64,000 nt of DNA from assembly GCF_026151205.1 (NCBI RefSeq), contig NC_087073.1, positions 20,984,837 through 21,048,836 of the forward strand, read 5' to 3'. Each line of letters opens with the position of its first letter. Within the stretch, counting starts at the first letter, position 1. Shown piece after piece: positions 52,201-61,200 of this stretch. The DNA comes from Bolinopsis microptera. Its lineage: Eukaryota > Ctenophora > Tentaculata > Lobata > Bolinopsidae. Below the pieces are notes generated by a model. It made no database searches, was not told the origin of the DNA, and saw only the letters and a program-made list of their open reading frames with translations. Both the position numbers and the translations under genes were made by a program.

Positions 52201-55200
52201 CAACTAAATAGGTAATAATTATTTTAGTATTTTGAGTCTTGACACCGTTTAGGGTTATATTACACGGGTTCCTGCTAGTATTTATAATGCGACTTGAGGT
52301 TGAATAAATTGACCTTCAAGTACTCACTACGATTATAGACAGTTTTGGGTACAAAATAATCAGACAAATCTTATATAAACCTTGAGAGGTGAGCATCTTT
52401 AGCCCTCTTCAAGATCTGAAGCTGCTGAGCCACCACACTCAGCACTTCCAGATCTATCCTGTTAAACTCGTCAAAACAGCACCAAGATCCTGACTGTGTC
52501 AGACCAGAGAAGAATCGTGCCAGCATCTTGAAGTCGAGCCCTTCAGAGCAGTTGAACACGACACACTGTTTCCCGAACCCCTTGGAGAGGTCCTTGACAG
52601 TCTCTGTTTTGCCGGTACCAGCGGGGCCTCCAGGTGCTCCTCCCAAATGGAGGTGCAAAGCTGTAGTCAGCGTCAGGAAACATCGGTCTGACGGGTTACA
52701 ATTCGGCTCAGACACGTTTCATGTCAATAAGTTCTAACTTTCAAAATAACTGGTGCACCACTAACAATTTAATAAAGAAATAAAAAAGGACTCATTACCT
52801 AAGCTTTCAAAAACTTTCAGCATTTGCAGTGCTAAGGTCAAATTAACACTAGTTACTGTACCTGTAAGAGGTGTGACGACTAATCGAGAAGTGGAGCCCA
52901 GATATTCGAACCCGTACTCAAAAACAGAGTTATTCTGCCTGATCATCACTGTATCTCTTATGTCGTCAAAGTTGTAGCGCAGTTGCCGTGTCCATTCGAA
53001 ATCATCCGAGTTCTGGATCTGGTGAAACGGAATTAGGTTAAGAGTTGTGTTCATCTACTTCTTTCATGCATAGGCATACGATATCAAGTTATACTGTAAA
53101 ACTGTTAATTCTACGAACAGTGAAAATTAAATATAATTAGGGTCAAACCTGTTTATCCAACAAGTCCTTGATGACATCCCTAGCGTGAACCTCAATAGTA
53201 AGCAAGGACTCTAGAGCGAGTCTCTGCCAAGGTTCCATATCTGAGGTAACGTTCTGGGACAGTTGAGTCAGCTTGTCCACCCACATTTTGTGCAGGTTTG
53301 TTAGTTTCTGATCTGAGGTGTCACTGTAGAAGGCGTCCTCTATAAGCTGGTTCCAGATAACTTGAGATACCAAGATAATCACCTGACCACTGTTACTCTT
53401 CCACCACTCGTGATAAGGTAGGTTCATGTAGGAGAGGAGGGCTCCTTTTATTGTGTACCTTACTACCTGAATTAAACAATGTTTTAATGACTTCATAATA
53501 TGACCATCTTATATCCAGGAGACATTACTAAAGTCGATAAATAAATCCATTATATTTGCTATTATAAGTTACCTCGAACATGGCGGTCTCTACGAGCCCC
53601 ATCCAGACTTCCACGTTGCCTCTAACTCTGAGTACCCGGATAAGATCCAGAGTTTCCCCCTCTGCTGACATGAGACCTTTAACACACGCAGACTGGTTAG
53701 CTTCCTTTGTTATTATTAGTTTCTTTATGTTACCTGGAACAGTGTTATTATTAACTTATTATTTGGGCTTGAAACTGTAAAATGTCATGTAGAAAATCAG
53801 GAAAAGGCTCCATATTAGATTTATAAGATGACTAACCAAAACATTTAGTAAGTTTAGACTGCACAGAGGCAGGGTTCTTGGAGTTGGAGAGGATGCTGAG
53901 TATATCATCGTTAGAAAGAAAGTAGAACCGGGAAAATACAAGTCGTTTTGTTTCTAGGTAATCTTCTAAACACTTCAGTATCTTGTCCAGATTAGCATTA
54001 TTTGCCTGAAAAGAAAGTTCAGAGAAAGAAAAATATTATAGAATCAGGAAATATTGTTTTCGATCATGATATTGATAATATCCTCTATCGAATGTTATGG
54101 AGTCTGGACCCTAATTAACTATTGAATGTTATGGAGTCTGGACACTAATTAACTATTGAATGTTGTCGAGTCTGGACATTAAGTAACTATTGAATGTTAT
54201 GGAGTCTGGACACTAATTAACTAATTAACTTATTAACTAATTAACTAATTAGTGGAGTCTGGATCCTAACCTGGAGAGTCTCCAGAACACCAGGAGTAGT
54301 AGCTGCCCAGATAGCATTACTTCTTTCCTGCACTTTCCTCATCAGCTCCTTCCAAGACTTATCCACCTGACTGAACAGTCTAGCTTCTCTCGGCAGTTGC
54401 CTGGGCAAGTCATTTCTTAGCTAGAACCTTAACGTAGTTTCACTCTATCAAACATGATGCTCACACATTGGACCTAATATTAGTGCTGAAAAGAGAATTA
54501 CCTCTGAATATCTGGGGTAGTAAGAATGCTCTCCAAATACATCCAGTTTCTCTGACACGTGATCCACTCATCTAGTGTTACAGAGAACAGCTCCAGCCTC
54601 CGGTCCCACTCATCTACTATATCTTGGATAGGGTTCACAAACCTCGACCCCTTTATTGTTGCTATGGTTACCAGACTCTCTTCCAGTGCTATCTGCACAT
54701 CGTCCACACCTTCATGAGAAGAATGTGGTCACTCATATTCTTATCCATATAAATTTAAACAGAATTATCTAAAAGCAGGCAGATATTACAAAAGCTTTCA
54801 ACGTTTCCAATTCCTTAATGAGAAAGCATGGTAAAAAAACTAGAATAATTAGATTACGCAACAAACTAACCAGACAAAACGACCATGTCAGGATGGTCTC
54901 GGTACGGTACTAAAGTAAACTCGGTTCTCTTCCAAATCTCTATAACCTTCTGTAACATTCCCTCGAGAGTAGCCTCATTGCTAGCTTGTATTGAGATCTT
55001 GGCAATGTCTCCTCTCTGTTCGAAATAGGAGGACTCTAAAACCTTTGCTACAGTACACAGTGGGTCCTGCACCACGTTGATACCTGAGGGAGGACAGAGG
55101 TTATCTTTTGTAATCCCACTTTAGCAAACTATTTTATAATCTTACAATTTGTTTTATATGGCATACAGCATTGTTATCTCATATTATCAGAATATGATTC

Positions 55201-58200
55201 ATACCAGTGAGAGCCTCAATAGCAGTGAGATGCCGAGCCTTTAGGACGGGATTGCGGAGTGACACCAGGAGAGGGAGAGATAACTTGAACTCCTCTACTC
55301 CGATCTTAAGACAGGGTAAGATGTTGTTCACAGGCAGGGCTGAAACGTTGTCATTATCTTTAGGGAGATGCTTCTTTGTTACAAAATAAACATAGGCCAC
55401 AAAAGTTCTATTGTGTCGATCTTGGCCGATTAGGGCAAATTGTCCACCCCATTTATATTGCTGTCTTTGTTATTTATTATCAATGGTTATTGTTACTATC
55501 CTACAGTACTACTAACTGTTTTTTTGTAGTACATGCCCTGCTTCCTTCCATTCCTAAACTACCTTACAAGCTCTTCCTCTTTTACACCCTTTTCAATCAC
55601 TTCATTTCACTCATTCACTTCATATCTTATTACCACAGTATCTGCCAAAACCAACATGGCCCATGTGGAAGGGGGCCTTGACGTTGTTGACCACTTGGCC
55701 CTGCATCCCAAGCTGACGGTCGGCCTCCACTCTCTAAAAACATACCTTCAGTGAAGGCAGATGGTCAGCAAATAGCGATGCTAGGGCTTGGTGTGAACAA
55801 ATCTTGACCTACTTTCACACCTTAGGGACGACTCTCGCAAATGCGAGAGTAATGACCCCGGGGAGGGCCCCATTGGTTTTAGTAGGTTGCATTTAAAAAA
55901 AATAAAATTAAAAAAAAAAAAAAAAAAAAAATAAATAAATAAATAAACATCAACAAATCCCTGAAGCAACATAACAAGCTGTAAAGAAGTAATCCAGCTA
56001 TTCAAGATAACCTTTAATAACCATCATTAAGTTATTCTAATGTAATTAGACCTACCTTTTTCTAGTAACATAATGGTTTGAGTCATGTGCTTTACTATCT
56101 TCTGTATCTCCGTCACATCAATAGTGTGGAAGGAAGAGGAACTCCAAGTGCTCATGTACTTCTTCCAGTCGGTTAGGTTCTCCCAGAGAAGCTTGCGGAG
56201 GCGAATGTCTCGTTCACACTCTGACAACTCCAGCTGTAGTAACGTACTCGTACTCTCGCTGGTGTAGGAACTGCGGTAAATCCGGGGGTTTTCAACATTA
56301 CGTTCAGAGGAATTAGGAAGCCTGAGGAATAGCATAAAGCTCCCGATACAAGTTTGCAGCCTTTACGCTATGTAAAATAATTGTAATAATAATAATAATA
56401 ATAATAGGATTATGGCCACATAGCCATCTCGACAAAACTTGAAACCCAACTGCACTCTACGCTATTGCAGTTCGCACAATATTTTCAAAAAGAAAAATGT
56501 TCCTATCCGGAACATGTAATGATTAATTATTTTAAGGACGTTAACATGTAGTTCTGAATTTATTAATCAAGATACATTGATTCCTCGGTATTTAGCAATC
56601 AATGGGTTATTAGACATGAAATATGCATATGAATCATGCTCACATGTATTTATTTTTGACATCAAGGTTTCGCTGAGATCCCAGAAGTGACCCTTTGACG
56701 ATGCTCCACTCGCTATCAGTTCATTTTTATAACATTGAAGTCGAGCTTTGAATGCGTCTACTGAACTGGCTTCTTTAACCGAACTTGGTACTTTGTTCCA
56801 GTAATTGGCAACCCGGTTACTGAGGACCTGATTTCCTCTTTTATCTTTTAGGATCTTGGTACCACTACGTGATATCCTGAAAAGATCTTGTCCATAGTCC
56901 ACTTTACCCGTCGTTATTTTAAAGGTTTCAATAAGATCACCCCTCATACGGCGCTCCAGTAGTGTTGTTAACTGGAGGATTCTCAGTCTCTCGTCGTATG
57001 GTAGGATACCAATCCCGTCGATTATTCGTGTAAATTCTCTTTGAACATCTTCTATCTTCTTAATAGTCCTCCAGTTTCCGTGCTCTGCTGGTAGATTCCA
57101 CACTTGCACAGCGTATTCGATGTGAGGTCGAACTAGAGTTCGGTAGACATTTAGCATAACAAATTTGTTACGGCAGATCAAGCTTCGTTTGATCCAGCCT
57201 ATAACAGACTTTGCTTTTTTCACGGACTTATCTATATGGTCACTCCAGTCCAGGTTTCTGGTAGTTAGAACTCCAAGATCCTTTTCTGACTTCACTTGGG
57301 GGAGGCATTCCCCATTCATGAAGTACTCATGCATTGGATTGTTACGCCCAATATGTAGAACCTTACACTTGCCATCCTTCACATTGAATCTTAGGAGCCA
57401 TTCCTTCTCCCACGCATTGAGTTTCAGTATATCATCTTGTGCAACACTGTGCTTAGCTGTGCTCGTTACTAGCTTAAGATCGTCAGCAAAGAGTGATACG
57501 AAGCTCTCAATTCCATCAGGGAGATCATTTATGAAGAGCAGGAAGAGCAGGGGGCCCAGCACGGTTCCTTGAGGGACCCCGGATGTTACAGCAATTGTAA
57601 CTACATAAATAAACAATTGTACTACATAAATAAACCTGTTTGAAGTGTCAGCTCTACCAGAGGACCCGAATCTCGCTTGATAGTCCATGAACTTGTGGGC
57701 CATATCAGAGTATTTCTCGTACGTCTTGTGGTAGTTAACAATGGTCTGGAGAGCTACTGAAGCGGACACTTCGTCTGCTAGCACGTTGGAGTGTCGTACC
57801 TGGGGACAAGGTTGTCAAGTAGAGGAACAAGGAGATGACGTCACAGTTTTAATAATCAAGAATTTGAAAATAGTCGTGTTTTGTTGGATAAGGGTATAAA
57901 TAATAAGGCCAAATAAAAGTGCAAATTTGGGAACCTCATCTTTGAGAGTCTTCAAATCGTCGAGAAGACGAGATATCTGGGCCTCCAGATCCTTGCTGTA
58001 CTTTTTAATGAGTTCGTCTTTAGTAGCCTCACTGTAAGTCAGTGTCGCCTTGAGATGAGTAAAAGAAGGCAGCAGAGTCCTGTACAACGCCAGCTCCTCA
58101 GGCGGAAGTGGAACATCAAACTCGTCAGCTACAGCGTACATCTTAGCTATCAGTCCATACTCCTTCTCCATTGTGGGCAGGTCCACCAGCAGCTTAGTCA

Positions 58201-61200
58201 TGAAGGACAGGTACTTCACAAAGTCTGACACATCCTTACATGGTTTCTCTAGACGATGAGTGGCGTCCTGGAGATTAGGAGGATTAGGTTTAGATTAAAC
58301 ATTTAACAGCGATCCTTTTCAGGGAATTCGTGGTTTCTCAGGACATAGAGAGATATGATTTGTAGCACGGTGGACAGAATACCATCAGGATGGAAGACAT
58401 GTGCAATGGGAGCTGCAATACTGGTACCTTAATATTGATGAGGAGGTCCTCATTTCGTCTGTAAGCAATAACAGGTAACCGTTCGTTAACATCTGATAAT
58501 ATCCGTAGTGGGAAAGGTAGACAAGTATCTCGGAATGGTTGGATCTTCAGAACCATGAGCCCTTCCCTCACTGATATGGGCAACGTCTGCATCGCCTGTA
58601 GTACAAACATTTGGTAATCGAGATAACGAAATCTAACAGATATTACGGTTGAAACCTGTTAATAATTAATAATGACCTGTTACAATTAAAATATTTAATT
58701 TATTTGTTGGTAATCTTGTTTTGCTCTTATGAGTGGGTCAATCATTTATTTTTAATTGTAGTTGACGAAATGAGAGTCTCCACTCAGTGTGTACACACTG
58801 AGTGGAGACTCTCATTTCGTCAACTACAATTAAAAATAAATTTAATTTATTTATTAATATTACCATGACTTGCTCGTGGTGTTTGGCTAGGACCAACTTG
58901 AACTGATCACTAGTCCACTCGCCCTCGTCCATACTCTTCTTAACATTCAACTTGGCACACTCTTCTACCATCGAGCAGTACAACATGAACGGCTGCAATT
59001 TATTGAGATTTATGAATAAATAAATAAATTTACAGGAGTATCGGATAAATTTCACAATTTGTTAGTAGCGTTAGAATATAAGTCGGAAAATAAACTGACT
59101 GTGGCTTTCTCCCAGACACTATCTAGATTCTTGTGCAGCAGCTGGAGTATCTCAGAGCAGTTCACTTTCATTCCAGCATCTTCTGTTACAGACATCATAT
59201 CAATGTACTGCCCTTCCCATCTGATAAATACTATACTCAATCTTATTACTGGGGAGGGGGGTGACAGTCTTATAACTGGGGGGGGGGGGGGGGGGGGGGC
59301 CAGGGCAGTCTTATAACTGGGGGGGGGGGGGGGGGGGGCAGTCTTATAACTGGGGGGGGGGTGGCGGGGCAGTAGTCTTATAACTGGGTACCTTGGGTTC
59401 GTTTCGGGCTAGCACGCCCAGGCCAAGACATCTTGCGTCTCCACCACCGGTGTCTCCGTTATCATGTCTTGCTCACAGCCCATTCCAAGATTGAATTGCC
59501 ATTAGCCCCTGTATATCCAGGGGTAGGAGGGGTGTCGGGGACGGTATGGAGAAAGCGATCAAGTGCTGCCTTGAATTTTGGCGAGGTTGGGAATTGGGAT
59601 AGACTTGATGTCGTGAGGCACAACGTTATACAAAGCAGAGGCCACTGAAGGGAAAGAATGGAACCTCATGGTGTTGATGCTTTTGTATTTTGATCCGCCA
59701 AGAGGACGAATACATGTCACACCTCTTCTTTGAGAGTGTTGGAAAGTAATGTTTACACTGTTGAGAATCTCACCGTAGTAAATTTTCCAGACAAGGATGA
59801 TCATGTACCTCTCTCGGCGGCGCTGTAGGGAGTAGAGATCAAGCTGCTTCAGGCGCTCCCAGTAGCTAAGATGCTTGTATCCTGCTATTTTTGCAGTGAA
59901 TGAGCGTTGGATCGACTCAATCATGATTATGTCACACTGCAGGTGAGGCGACCAGAGAGCACAACAATACTCGGTAATAGAGCGGACGTATGTCTTGAAG
60001 AGCATCATCATCGTGTCTTTGTCTCTGGTAGAGAAAGTTCTCGGTACCCATCCAGCTTTGCTCGCTGCCTCAGAGGACTTTCTTGTGATGTGTTGACGCC
60101 AGGAGAGATCACTGTCAACATGTTTTACAACTATAGGAACAGGTCGTTAATATACAAAATAAATAGCAGTGGGCCTAACACAGTGCCCTGTGGTACCCCA
60201 CTTAGCACCATTATGACGAGGGATTCAATACCATCTACAACGACATGTTGGGTTCTTCCACTGAGGAAGCTTTCCAGCCAGCGGTGGGCGTTGCCCTGGA
60301 TACCGTACATATGGAGCTTCTTCAGAAGTATGGCGTGGTCTACCTTATCGAAGTGTGGTACCCCACTTAACACCATTATGACGAGAGATTCGATACCATC
60401 TACAACGACATGTTGGGTTCTTCCACTGAGGAAGCTCTCCAGCCAACGGTGGAGGGGGGGGGGGGCAGTATTATTACTGGGGGGAGGGGGCAGTCTTACA
60501 ACTGGGGGGGGGGGGGGGGAGGGGGCAGTATTATTACTGGGGGGGGGGGGCAGTATTATTACTGGGGGGTAGTCTTATAACTGGGGGGGGGGGGCAGTCT
60601 TATAACTAGGGGGAATAAGACTGCCCCCCTCAGTAATAAGATAGGGATATAGATAGAGGGAATAATAACTCACCCTTCAAAAGGACACTGCTCCGACTCC
60701 ATGACATACTCGAACTTGACTCTAGTAACAAAAGAAGATAAGCTAGCATCGTGCAGAACGGACCCGAACTCTGACACTAGCTGCTTGATATTATTGGTGA
60801 TAGTTCCGAACGCTTCAGAGCACACCTCTTTAGAGGGAGATAGTGAGAGCCCGTACTTTTCAGTAAGAACCAGGGTAATGTCGAGGAGGGGTGGCAGAAC
60901 GTTAGGTTTTACAGGAATTGGGAGCGGCACGAAGTTAGGATCCTCCACCTCTACCTCGTCCTCATCTGCTAGGATTCCTTCCAGTAACCTCTCTTTCTTC
61001 TCTCTTATCTTCCTCATCTTGAGGATTTGTTTTCTGTCACGGTTTATTTTCGTTACTTCTGTTGTCTCCGTTTCCCATACCTTCAGCTCGGCACCAGAGA
61101 TCATGGCCAGGTTCTGAAATCAGTTGCATGTAATACACTGTAATATACACTGTAATATACACTGTTCATTTGCAATAGTAATCTATCGTATTTATATCTA

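Noticed and set aside
57165-57572. 135-codon plus-strand ORF
   Set aside because: Antisense shadow of the CR1/Jockey-like RT fragment on the minus strand.
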